This document shows, piece after piece, positions 26,368-34,618 of a stretch of 57,449 nt of DNA. Both the position numbers and the translations under genes were made by a program. The notes beneath the pieces are model-generated. The model saw nothing but the letters and a program-made list of their open reading frames with translations, searched no databases and was not told where the DNA came from. The stretch spans positions 1 through 57,449 of the forward strand of contig JAUNVS010000005.1 in assembly GCA_030537565.1 (NCBI GenBank). Direction: 5' to 3'. This DNA is from Eubacteriales bacterium. Lineage in GTDB: Bacteria; Bacillota; Clostridia; Saccharofermentanales; Fastidiosipilaceae. The first letter of the stretch is position 1; each line of letters starts with the position of its first letter.

Positions 26368-28524
26368 ATGCCCTTTCGTATGCCCGACATTGCCTATTTA
26401 CTGCGCTACCTCGTCCTCGTCTTCGTCCTCATTGGGACGATTCAGATGCTCAAGCTAGCCATTTCTGAATACCGATGGAGCTTGCGGCATGCGTTGCGCC
26501 CAGCCCGAGGATACTTCTTGCTCGCCCTGCCTGGGACTGCGATGAGTCCAAAGGTGCGTGACCGTGAGGAGAAGCGGCGTTTTCACCTACGTGAGCGACT
26601 AAAGGAGGCAGCTGCAGCGGAAATCGAGGATACTTTTGCCGCAGAGGCAGAGGCTGCCTTTCAGAAGCAGGATGCATTTCGCCATAAGTTGCTAGAACAC
26701 CAGTCGTTACTGACTGGCTCAGACTTTTTTCAAGATTTCGACCGCAATCCGAGACAGGCGTTTGACTCTGCCCGTCGCCGCGCCGATGCGAATATGGTTG
26801 CTCAGTTGCGCGCTCACGAAGCGGAGATAGCTCGGGACCAGGCCGAGGCACGGGAACGCGCGCGGGCGAAGACCCTGGCGATCTATCCGACGACGGTGAT
26901 CGGACGTGAGGCCTCGAGTGATATCCGTGTCTACAGTCGCAGCATGCGTAAGCGACATGCCGTGATCTATCGCTACGATGGCGAGTGGTTTATCCGCCCT
27001 CAGTCTCATCGCGCTGAGCTGAGGATTAATGGGCAATCGGTCGATCGAGAAACAGCTCTTCGCAATCATGATCGCATCGAATTGCCAGGACTCGTGTTTG
27101 AGTTCATCGACGAGCGCCAGGTGGCGGCAGAAGCTGGACTTGACTATGCTGGGGCACAGGTCGATGATGCGTACTTCCTAGATGCCCTGCGGGTGTCGAC
27201 GAAGATGCCTTTTTTAGCCTTCCTCTGCTTCAACCTGCTCAGCATCCTCTGTTTTGGCCTGATCACGTATTACCTACCTAATGAGTTTCTAGCGAACCAG
27301 GAGCTGCTCATCGGACTTTTCTCAGCCTACCTCGTCCTCATGGACTTTTACTTCCTCTTCTTACCGAAAATTTTGCGATATGGGGATCGACTTCTCCTAC
27401 TTGCTCTCGGTTATTTATCGACCCTCGGTCTAGCGTTGCAGGCCCGCTTTTGCTTTTATCGAAACCCTTGGTTTGTCCGTGAGACGGCATCTGGGGATCC
27501 CAAACGGATGGCGGCTGCGGTCAAGCTCCTCAGCAATCGTTTTATCGTCCAAGTCGGGGCGGTCCTCCTCGGAGCGACCCTCCTCTTCGTGATTGCACTT
27601 TTGATTAAAAAGACACTCCTCCTCGAAAAATTGAGTATGGTCTGCTTGATTATCACGCCGCTTTTCCTGCTCGCGACAAAGGTTCTGGGACACGGCATGG
27701 AGGACAATGGTGCAGACCTATGGATTCGAGTCGGACCGATCACAATTCAGTTGACTGAGTTTGCCAAAATCAGCTATGCGATTGTCCTGGCGACCTTCTT
27801 TAAAAATCGCCCGAAGTTGAGCACTCAGGTTTTCTTTGCAATATGGGCTGCCCTCGTCTTCTTCCTGATCATGCTCTTACCCGATCTCGGTTCAGCGATG
27901 ATTCTCCTGCCGACGACGCTGATCGTCTTTATCGCGATGACCTCAGAGTTTTTTAAAGCCGCACTCGTTCTCGTCGCCTCAGGTGCTGCAGGCAGTCTCG
28001 CCTATCTTCTCTTTCCCCACGTTCAGCGACGCATCAGCGGCTGGACAAGCCTCTGGCAGGAGGTCAATGATCAAAACGCTCAGATTATCTATGGTCTTCA
28101 GGGCATGGCTCGCGGAGGTCTTCTCGGCCGCGGGATCGGAAATGGTAACCCTTGGGGAATTCCACTCTTTAATTCCGATATGGTCTTCGCGATTGTCGTT
28201 GAGGAGCTCGGCCTTATCGTGGGGCTCTGTTGTGTGCTGTTCTACGCGACGATCTGGTTGCGCTCGGCGCGGGGGGCCCTCCTCGCCCGGGACGGTTTTT
28301 CATCGAGTTTGATTCTCGGACTCGGGACGATGACGTTTATGGAAGCGGTTGTCGTCATCGGTGGCACGACTGGTTTAATTCCACTGACGGGTGCGACCCT
28401 ACCCTTTATTGCCCGAGGCGGCAGTTCGATCCTCGCGAAGTGGATCGTCCTCGCCCTCCTATTTGGTCTCCTTGCCCGTCAGGAAGCAGGGGCTAACCGG
28501 CAGTATCTGGAGGCTGAGCGATGA
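26368..28524 (+). CDS. FHA domain fused to FtsW/RodA/SpoVE-family SEDS glycosyltransferase
   Basis: 718 aa. N-terminal TM (about 10-32), then a charged helical region (about 50-170), an FHA domain (about 172-250) with 'TTVIGREASSDIRVYSRSMRKRHAVI' and 'LRINGQSV', then about ten TM helices of the SEDS core (275-705). The FtsW signature is present as 'GLIPLTGATLPFIARGGSS', plus 'LPDLGSAMILLP'. SEDS proteins polymerise lipid II. The FHA domain suggests control by Ser/Thr kinase phosphorylation, as with separate FHA genes beside rodA/pbpA in Actinobacteria. It is coupled by ATGA overlap to the PBP. The SD GGGGGGAG lies 8 nt before the ATG. Confidence 0.9.
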   Translation: MPFRMPDIAYLLRYLVLVFVLIGTIQMLKLAISEYRWSLRHALRPARGYFLLALPGTAMSPKVRDREEKRRFHLRERLKEAAAAEIEDTFAAEAEAAFQKQDAFRHKLLEHQSLLTGSDFFQDFDRNPRQAFDSARRRADANMVAQLRAHEAEIARDQAEARERARAKTLAIYPTTVIGREASSDIRVYSRSMRKRHAVIYRYDGEWFIRPQSHRAELRINGQSVDRETALRNHDRIELPGLVFEFIDERQVAAEAGLDYAGAQVDDAYFLDALRVSTKMPFLAFLCFNLLSILCFGLITYYLPNEFLANQELLIGLFSAYLVLMDFYFLFLPKILRYGDRLLLLALGYLSTLGLALQARFCFYRNPWFVRETASGDPKRMAAAVKLLSNRFIVQVGAVLLGATLLFVIALLIKKTLLLEKLSMVCLIITPLFLLATKVLGHGMEDNGADLWIRVGPITIQLTEFAKISYAIVLATFFKNRPKLSTQVFFAIWAALVFFLIMLLPDLGSAMILLPTTLIVFIAMTSEFFKAALVLVASGAAGSLAYLLFPHVQRRISGWTSLWQEVNDQNAQIIYGLQGMARGGLLGRGIGNGNPWGIPLFNSDMVFAIVVEELGLIVGLCCVLFYATIWLRSARGALLARDGFSSSLILGLGTMTFMEAVVVIGGTTGLIPLTGATLPFIARGGSSILAKWIVLALLFGLLARQEAGANRQYLEAER

Positions 28525-29918
28525 AAGAAATTATTCGCAATGTACGCTACATCCTCTATGTCTTCATGGGACTGACGGCGGCTCTTCTCTTAGGCCTCCT
28601 CGTTCAGTCCTATCGGGCGCAGACCGAACTTTCTGCCGTTGCGGGGGAGAATCGCGCCGCCCTCGCAGAACGCTATGGTTTACTCGCGGGGAGGATCATC
28701 AGTTCAGATGGCTTTGTAATCGCCGAAAGTGTCGATGGACAGCGCCGATATCCAGCTAAGCCGTATAGCGATCCGTACGTTCATCTCGTTGGTGACTATA
28801 GCCACATCATGGCCAATAGTATTGAAGCGAATTATGAGGGGCAGCTTCTCGGCACCCAGCGAAATTTGATCGACCAGGTCGTTCTCGATGTCAACGGTTA
28901 CGGGATGCATGGGAATGAGTTGGTCCTGACCTTAAATAATTCCATTTCCCAGACGATGGCGGACCAGTTTCGGGCGACGGGATATCGGGGCGCAGCGGTG
29001 ATGCTGAATTGGAAGACAGGTGACTTGATCGCTGCCTGTTCGTTTCCTGCCCCGAGTTATGAGCAGGTGATTTCCTATGACAATCTCGAAGATACCGCCC
29101 TCTTCAACCGTGTTTTAAATGGTCTATACACACCAGGCTCTACCTTCAAAGTCTTCACCTCGGCCGCCTATTTCGATTCGACGCTTTACGATCCCGACTA
29201 CACGATCACCTGTGATGGCAATCCCATTGCCCCCGGTGGGCCGAGAAACTATGCCAATCAGGCCCACGGTCTCGAAAACATCAGTGGTGCATTTACTGCC
29301 TCCTGTAATGTCTTCTTCGGGAATTTGGGCTATCGGCTTGGACAGGGCTACCTGACTCAGTTTTTCGAAGACATCGGTTTTAGCGATCAGATTCAGCTCG
29401 ACCGACTCTCGGTGACGCGCCAGAAACTGGCGATTAATTCCGACGATTCGACGACACTGTCCTGGTTTGCGATTGGCCAGCCAAATGCGGAGGCAGAGGC
29501 TCAGGTCAATCCACTGATGCAAGCCTGCTATGCCTCGGCGATTGCCAATGGTGGCAAGCGTCTCAAGCCACACATTGTGCGGCGTATTGTTGATCCGCTT
29601 GGGCGGACTAGTTATACGGCAGAGCCTGAGCTGGAGCGGGAGGTCTTTGATGAAGAGACATCCGAGTTTTTACGTTCTTTGATGATTGCCTGTGGAAATA
29701 CGCTAGGACTTTCATTTAATGGGGTGGAAATCGGCTTGAAGACGGGGACGGCGGAAGTCGATGGCTTGGATGGAAATTATTCCTGGGTTAATACTTTCAT
29801 TGACGATGAGAATTATCCCTATGCCCTCGCCCTCGTCTTCGAGGATTCGCCAGGCTCTCAGTATTTAATTCCCTATGCCCAGAACATCTACCGCCAAGCG
29901 ATGAATGTACAGCCCTAG
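28521..29918 (+). CDS. Penicillin-binding protein (class B transpeptidase, PbpA-like)
   Basis: Cross-links peptidoglycan outside the membrane. One N-terminal TM (about 9-28), a short non-catalytic region (30-130) and a transpeptidase domain. Active-site motifs are complete: STFK (Ser207 nucleophile, Lys210), SCN (261-263), KTGT (Lys407). 465 aa matches the short actinobacterial/clostridial PbpA type, without PASTA domains. Overlap with the FHA-FtsW gene makes a SEDS-bPBP pair, the established functional unit of septal or elongation synthesis. Confidence 0.93.
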   Translation: MKEIIRNVRYILYVFMGLTAALLLGLLVQSYRAQTELSAVAGENRAALAERYGLLAGRIISSDGFVIAESVDGQRRYPAKPYSDPYVHLVGDYSHIMANSIEANYEGQLLGTQRNLIDQVVLDVNGYGMHGNELVLTLNNSISQTMADQFRATGYRGAAVMLNWKTGDLIAACSFPAPSYEQVISYDNLEDTALFNRVLNGLYTPGSTFKVFTSAAYFDSTLYDPDYTITCDGNPIAPGGPRNYANQAHGLENISGAFTASCNVFFGNLGYRLGQGYLTQFFEDIGFSDQIQLDRLSVTRQKLAINSDDSTTLSWFAIGQPNAEAEAQVNPLMQACYASAIANGGKRLKPHIVRRIVDPLGRTSYTAEPELEREVFDEETSEFLRSLMIACGNTLGLSFNGVEIGLKTGTAEVDGLDGNYSWVNTFIDDENYPYALALVFEDSPGSQYLIPYAQNIYRQAMNVQP

Positions 29919-29933
29919 GAGCTGGATGCGTCT

Positions 29934-31022
29934 GTGAATGTCCTGATTAAACCAGCGGGTGCGGCCTGCAACCTCGCCTGCGCATATTGCTTCTATTGTC
30001 AGCTTGCAAAACAGAGGCAGGTGAAGTCATGCCAGTTCCTCGCCTGGTCGGATATGGCGGCCTTTCTCGATGCTGCCTTCAAGCGAGCGATACCGCAGCT
30101 GAATCTCACCTTCCAAGGCGGTGAACCAACACTGCGAGGGCTCGATTTCTACCGTCAAGTGGTTTCTTATGTTAAAGAAAAATCGCCTGCGTCGATGCGG
30201 GTTAATTACGCGATCCAAAGCAACGCCAGCCTCATCGACCGCGCCTGGGCACGATTTCTACGGGACGAAGAGTTCCTCGTCGGAATCTCCCTCGATGGTC
30301 CGCCAGCCATACATGACCGCTACCGGCGCTCCCATACTGGGCAGGCGAGCTTCGAGGCGGTTTGGTCCGGGATTGAGGCACTTCGGGCTGAGCAGGTTTC
30401 TTTCAATATTCTAACGGTTGTGCATCGCGATCTGGCCGTGGCGATTGATGAGGTGTATGCCTTTTACCGCGAAGCCGGGTTTGAATACCAGCAATACATC
30501 GCCTGTCTCGATCCCATAGGTGATCGGGGAGCAGCGGCTTGGTCGCTGAGTCCTGAGGTCTATGGTGATTTTCTCATACGACTTTTCGATCTCTGGTTTG
30601 ATGAACTCTGCGCTGGGCATTACCGATCGATTGGGTTTTTTGATCAGCTGATTTTGTTGCTGCGCGGGCAGCTGCCGACGGTTTGTGGGATGCTTGGGGT
30701 CTGTACAGCCCAGTATGTCATCGAAGCCGATGCGAGTGTTTATCCCTGTGATTTTTACTGCAGCGATGCCTATTTGCTGGGGTCGATTCACGACGGACTC
30801 GAGCGCCTCGATGAGCGTCGCAGAGCGCTGCAGTTCCTCGAATCGAGCTATGCTCTGCCCCCAAAGTGTCAGCGCTGTCGCTACCTGCAAGTCTGCCGAG
30901 GCCAGTGTCGGCGTCAGCGAGATGACGGCGCTGAGCTCGGGCTCAATTATTTCTGTCGAGCGTATCAACGATTTTTCGATGCTTGCTTCGAACGTTTGCT
31001 CTTGTGCGCGAAGCGATTATAA
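29934..31022 (+). CDS. Radical SAM/SPASM protein, anaerobic sulfatase-maturase-like
   Basis: 362 aa. The radical SAM cluster motif CxxxCxxC is at Cys12, Cys16, Cys19 ('ACNLACAYCFYC'), followed by 'FQGGEPTL' and 'VGISLDGP'. The C-terminal SPASM cysteines are 'VCGMLGVC', 'VYPCDFYC', 'CQRCRYLQVCRGQC' and 'NYFC'. This pattern is that of anSME enzymes, which oxidise Cys/Ser to formylglycine in sulfatases, but no sulfatase is in the window, so the substrate is unknown. The start is GTG. The gene lies 15 nt after the PBP stop and is probably co-transcribed with it. Confidence 0.85.
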   Translation: MNVLIKPAGAACNLACAYCFYCQLAKQRQVKSCQFLAWSDMAAFLDAAFKRAIPQLNLTFQGGEPTLRGLDFYRQVVSYVKEKSPASMRVNYAIQSNASLIDRAWARFLRDEEFLVGISLDGPPAIHDRYRRSHTGQASFEAVWSGIEALRAEQVSFNILTVVHRDLAVAIDEVYAFYREAGFEYQQYIACLDPIGDRGAAAWSLSPEVYGDFLIRLFDLWFDELCAGHYRSIGFFDQLILLLRGQLPTVCGMLGVCTAQYVIEADASVYPCDFYCSDAYLLGSIHDGLERLDERRRALQFLESSYALPPKCQRCRYLQVCRGQCRRQRDDGAELGLNYFCRAYQRFFDACFERLLLCAKRL

Positions 31023-31243
31023 AGACTTGCATTTTTGGTCCCGTTTAAAAATTTCTGAGGACAAATTGTAGGAAACGGCCTCGGAGAGAATATCGGTGAT
31101 TCCTTTGACAGAGACTTTGCGTTTGAAATAAACTTGTAATAATTCTCGCCAAAGATTACAAGCTGCTCGCGAAATATGGCGGAAGTCGTGCCTGAACGAC
31201 TGTGATTGTTACAGAGAGAGGGTCGGGATGCGATTTGATAAAG

Positions 31244-31291
31244 ATACTCTATATTGGAGCTTCTCAGAGATGCAAGCACAATATATTGTGG
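31244..31291 (+). promoter_or_regulatory. Pair of NrdR boxes
   Basis: Proximal box 31276-31291, GCACAATATATTGTGG, is a near-perfect palindrome matching the NrdR consensus acaCwAtATaTwGtgt. A weaker box at 31244-31259 keeps the core CT.TATATTG. The boxes start 32 bp apart, three helical turns, which is the expected phasing for NrdR binding. It predicts ATP/dATP-responsive repression of nrdDG by NrdR. Confidence 0.75.
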
Positions 31292-31302
31292 TTTTGCCTG
31301 AT

Positions 31303-31330
31303 TTGACATTCTAGGCTGAAGAGGCAAAAT
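31303..31330 (+). promoter_or_regulatory. Promoter of nrdDG
   Basis: TTGACA (31303-31308), 16-nt spacer, CAAAAT (31325-31330), directly downstream of the NrdR boxes and about 50 nt before the nrdD start. Confidence 0.5.
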
Positions 31331-31379
31331 AGAAGACGACTTGCAGCTTCCGCACGGGAAGTTGAATCAGGAGGATGAG

Positions 31380-33662
31380 ATGAACAGCGTGAAAACCCGC
31401 CCCGAAATTGATATTAAACAGAGCCAACGAAATGATGCGGAGCCCGTAGCGAAGATGAGCCCACTGGATATGGAGCTTAAGCCGACGCTGCCTTTGAAGT
31501 CGCGCCAGCGTCCTCTGGAAGTTATCAAACGCAACGGTGAGCACGTTCCCTTTGACAAGTCGAAGATCGTCAGCGCAATTGAGAAGGCGATGAATTCTTC
31601 TTCAGGGGTTTATATTGATGGCCAGGCCCAGCGCATTGCCGATGAGATCGAGGCATTCGCTGACATGATGAGCGATGCGATCACAATTTACGGCATCGAG
31701 GAGCAGGTTTACTACAAACTCTTAAATTATGGCAATCCCGCCACGGCAAAAGCCTATGAGAGTTACCGCTCGGTTCAGGCCTATAAGCGTCAGATGAATA
31801 CCATTGACGAGGATATCGTCGGTATTCTGAATTGCTCGAACATCGATGTTGCGGATGAGAATTCGAATAAGGATGCGAAGGTCGTATCGACCCAGCGCGA
31901 TCTAATTGCCGGTGAGGTTTCGAAGGATATTGCTCGTCGCTTGATCATGCCGACCGATATCGTCATGGCCCATGATTCGGGCGCAATCCACTTCCACGAT
32001 ATGGATTACATCATCCAGCCGATGTTTAACTGCTGTCTCATCAATCTTGAAGATATGTTGAAGAATGGGACTGCGATTAACGGTAAGAAAATCGATACGC
32101 CGAAGTCGTTTCAGGTCGCCTGTACGGTTACGACTCAGATCATCGCCCAGGTGGCGAGTGGCCAGTATGGTGGTCAGAGCATTAATGGCGTGGATCGCAT
32201 TCTCGCGCCTTACGTCCGTAAGAGCTATAACAAATATCTGGCTGCAGTGGTTGAGGAACAGCGTGAGGTCTATGGTATCGAGCCCGACATGGAGAAGGCG
32301 GAGCAGATTGCATGGAAGCGCACTCGTAAAGAAGTTAAGGATGGCATCCAGACGATTCAGTATCAGATCAATACCCTGATGACGACGAATGGCCAGGCCC
32401 CCTTTGTTACGCTCTTCATGTATTTCCTCGAGGACTATGAGTACGCTCGTGAGGCCGCCCTCATCCAGGAGGAGATTCTTAAGCAGCGCCTCGAGGGAAT
32501 TAAGAATGAGGCTGATGTCTACGTCACCCCCGCCTTCCCGAAGTTGGTTTACGTCCTCGATGAGCATAACGTCTACCCAGACTCGAAGTATTACTACCTC
32601 ACGAAATTGGCTGCCCGCTGTACGGCGAAACGCATGTATCCCGACTATATTTCTGCGAAGGTGATGAAAGAGTACTATCAGGGAAATGTCTTCGCACCGA
32701 TGGGCTGCCGCTCCTTCCTCTCAGCTTGGAAGAATGAATCGGGTGACTATGTCTTCGATGGCCGCTTTAACATGGGTGTTGTCTCCCTAAACCTTCCTCA
32801 GATCGGAATTCTCTCGGGTGGTAATGAGGAGAGCTTCTGGGAGATCTTCGACAAGCGACTCGAGCTTGTGAAAAAAGCCTTGCTCTTCCGCTATGAGCTG
32901 CTAAAGGATATCCGTTCGGATGTCAGTCCGATCCACTGGCAGTACGGTGCGATTGCCCGCCTCAAACCCGGTGAGCCGGTTCGTAAGTACCTAGAGGGTG
33001 GCTATGCGACTATTTCGATGGGCTACATTGGGATCTATGAGGCAACTAAGTTGGTTCGCGGCGTCTCACATACCCATCCCAACGGTAAGGATTTTGCCCT
33101 TAAGATCATGGAGCGCATGCGCGCTGCGGTCGACGCTTGGAAGGCGGAGACCGGTCTTGGCTTCGCACTCTACGGTACGCCGGCTGAGAGTCTTACACAT
33201 CGCTTCTGCCAGATTGACCTCGCTCGCTTTGGTTCGATTCCGGATGTCACGGATAAGGGGTATTACACGAACTCCTATCACGTCGATGTCCGCGAGGAGA
33301 TCTCGATCTTCGATAAGTTTGACTTCGAGTCTGAATTCCAACGTCGTTCGACAGGGGGGATGATCTCCTATGGAGAGATTCCGAACATGATGCAGAATCC
33401 TGAAGCGGTCGAAACTCTGATCTGCTACATTTACGATCACATCATGTATGGAGAGTTCAATACGAAGAGCGATTACTGCCATGACTGTGGTTATGACGGT
33501 GAGATTCTTGTCAATGAAGATAATCAGTGGGAGTGTCCGAACTGCCATAACCACGATCGGACTCGCTTGACCGTCATCCGTCGTACCTGTGGCTATCTCG
33601 GTGAGAACTTCTGGAACGAAGGCCGAACAAAAGAGATTAAGTCCCGCGTCCTTCACATCTAA
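31380..33662 (+). CDS. nrdD: Anaerobic ribonucleoside-triphosphate reductase
   Basis: Oxygen-sensitive class III reductase making dNTPs from NTPs. An N-terminal ATP-cone (about 42-135, 'VIKRNGEHVPFDKSKIVSAI') is the allosteric site. The catalytic barrel contains 'FNCCLINLEDML' and 'GCRSFLSAW'. Two C-terminal CxxC pairs ('CHDCGYDG', 'CPNCHNH') form the zinc site. The glycyl radical loop is RRTCGYLG near the C-terminus. A longer reading frame from TTG 31341 exists, but AGGAGG is positioned for ATG 31380, giving 760 aa. NrdG follows 16 nt later. Confidence 0.96.
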   Translation: MNSVKTRPEIDIKQSQRNDAEPVAKMSPLDMELKPTLPLKSRQRPLEVIKRNGEHVPFDKSKIVSAIEKAMNSSSGVYIDGQAQRIADEIEAFADMMSDAITIYGIEEQVYYKLLNYGNPATAKAYESYRSVQAYKRQMNTIDEDIVGILNCSNIDVADENSNKDAKVVSTQRDLIAGEVSKDIARRLIMPTDIVMAHDSGAIHFHDMDYIIQPMFNCCLINLEDMLKNGTAINGKKIDTPKSFQVACTVTTQIIAQVASGQYGGQSINGVDRILAPYVRKSYNKYLAAVVEEQREVYGIEPDMEKAEQIAWKRTRKEVKDGIQTIQYQINTLMTTNGQAPFVTLFMYFLEDYEYAREAALIQEEILKQRLEGIKNEADVYVTPAFPKLVYVLDEHNVYPDSKYYYLTKLAARCTAKRMYPDYISAKVMKEYYQGNVFAPMGCRSFLSAWKNESGDYVFDGRFNMGVVSLNLPQIGILSGGNEESFWEIFDKRLELVKKALLFRYELLKDIRSDVSPIHWQYGAIARLKPGEPVRKYLEGGYATISMGYIGIYEATKLVRGVSHTHPNGKDFALKIMERMRAAVDAWKAETGLGFALYGTPAESLTHRFCQIDLARFGSIPDVTDKGYYTNSYHVDVREEISIFDKFDFESEFQRRSTGGMISYGEIPNMMQNPEAVETLICYIYDHIMYGEFNTKSDYCHDCGYDGEILVNEDNQWECPNCHNHDRTRLTVIRRTCGYLGENFWNEGRTKEIKSRVLHI

Positions 33663-33678
33663 TTCGAGGTGCTTTGAA

Positions 33679-34251
33679 TTGAATATGACACAGGAGGCTT
33701 GGGCTCTTCAGAATGAAGAGACCCAGGCCTTTATTGAAGCTGCTGCTAATCAGCCTTTTCGCTATGCCCAATTTCGCTCCATGGATGTTGCTAATGGGGT
33801 GGGGATACGTGTGGTCCTCTTTGTGAGTGGCTGTCGCCATCACTGTCCGGGCTGCTTTAACGAGCTCTATCAAAATTTTAATTACGGAGAGATCTTCGAC
33901 GAAGCGGCTGAGCGACGACTTTTAGAGGCGCTCGATAAGCCCCAGGTAGCGGGTTTGACTCTACTGGGTGGTGAACCGATGCAAAATCCAGGACTGATCC
34001 GCGTCCTCCGAAAGGTTCGCGAAACCTACCCGATGAAGACGATATGGGTGTACTCGGGCTACACCTATGAGCAGATCCTCGAGGATCCAGCTCGGCATGC
34101 CCTCGTCGATCTCTGCGATGTTCTCGTCGATGGCCTCTTCGTCGAGGCTGAGCGGGATTTGAAACTGCGTTTTCGAGGCAGCCGCAATCAGCGCATCATT
34201 GATGTTGCGGCATCGCGGTCGGCTGGGGCGGTCGTCCTCTACATGGAGTAG
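33679..34251 (+). CDS. nrdG: Anaerobic ribonucleotide reductase-activating protein
   Basis: Radical SAM activase that generates the glycyl radical on NrdD. The cluster motif is CRHHCPGC (CxxxCxxC) in 'FVSGCRHHCPGCFNELYQNF', then 'LLGGEPMQNP'. GAGGTG at 33666-33671 is 7 nt from TTG 33679, which I take as start (190 aa); ATG 33685 is the alternative. The frame remains open upstream to 33589 inside nrdD, but that part has no NrdG similarity. Confidence 0.94.
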   Translation: MNMTQEAWALQNEETQAFIEAAANQPFRYAQFRSMDVANGVGIRVVLFVSGCRHHCPGCFNELYQNFNYGEIFDEAAERRLLEALDKPQVAGLTLLGGEPMQNPGLIRVLRKVRETYPMKTIWVYSGYTYEQILEDPARHALVDLCDVLVDGLFVEAERDLKLRFRGSRNQRIIDVAASRSAGAVVLYME

Positions 34252-34618
34252 AGCTGCTGCGGGATTTTGAGAAGTTTTTTTAACACAAACGCCTAGCTAG
34301 GGCGTTTTTTTAGTGGGAAAATGGTAGGTAGGATCAAATAAGTAGCTAGGAATTGTAAACTTTTAGGATGGATTAAGAATTGCTGAGTTTTTTCTCAGGA
34401 GCTCTTTGATTTGCGAAAATACAGTGAGTTATTGGCTTTTTTAGCGCAATGAGACAAAACAGACGGCTTGGCTACCGTCAAAGTGTTTCAACGATTTGAA
34501 AATTTGCAATTTATTTTCACTAAAACGCACGAACAGAGGCTTTACAGTCATGACTTTATGGTATTATTCATACAGTTTAAGACGAAGAGCGCCTTAAAAT
34601 ACGAAGGAGGAACTACAC
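34252..34618. other. Intergenic region between nrdG and mglB
   Basis: About 367 AT-rich bases. It contains the nrdDG terminator (34287-34311) and a candidate mglB promoter: TTTACA (34541-34546) and TATTAT (34562-34567), with a short 15-nt spacer. No gene, cre box or riboswitch could be supported. Confidence 0.5.
34287..34311 (+). terminator. Terminator of nrdDG
   Basis: AAACGCC (34287-34293) pairs with GGCGTTT (34301-34307) around TAGCTAG, followed by a T run. Confidence 0.85.

Larger units (their letters stand above)
31023..31379. other. Regulatory gap upstream of nrdD
   Basis: About 357 bases without an ORF. It holds an inverted repeat CTTGTAAT/ATTACAAG (31133-31140 and 31155-31162), an upstream TTGACA (31105-31110), the two NrdR boxes and the proximal promoter. 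No clear terminator of the preceding operon was seen. Confidence 0.6.

Noticed and set aside
31341..31379. Upstream TTG start adding 13 residues to NrdD
   Set aside because: AGGAGG lies within that stretch and is spaced for ATG 31380.
33589..33678. NrdG start within nrdD
   Set aside because: The extra 30 residues are a frame-shifted reading of nrdD with no NrdG similarity; GAGGTG is placed for 33679/33685.
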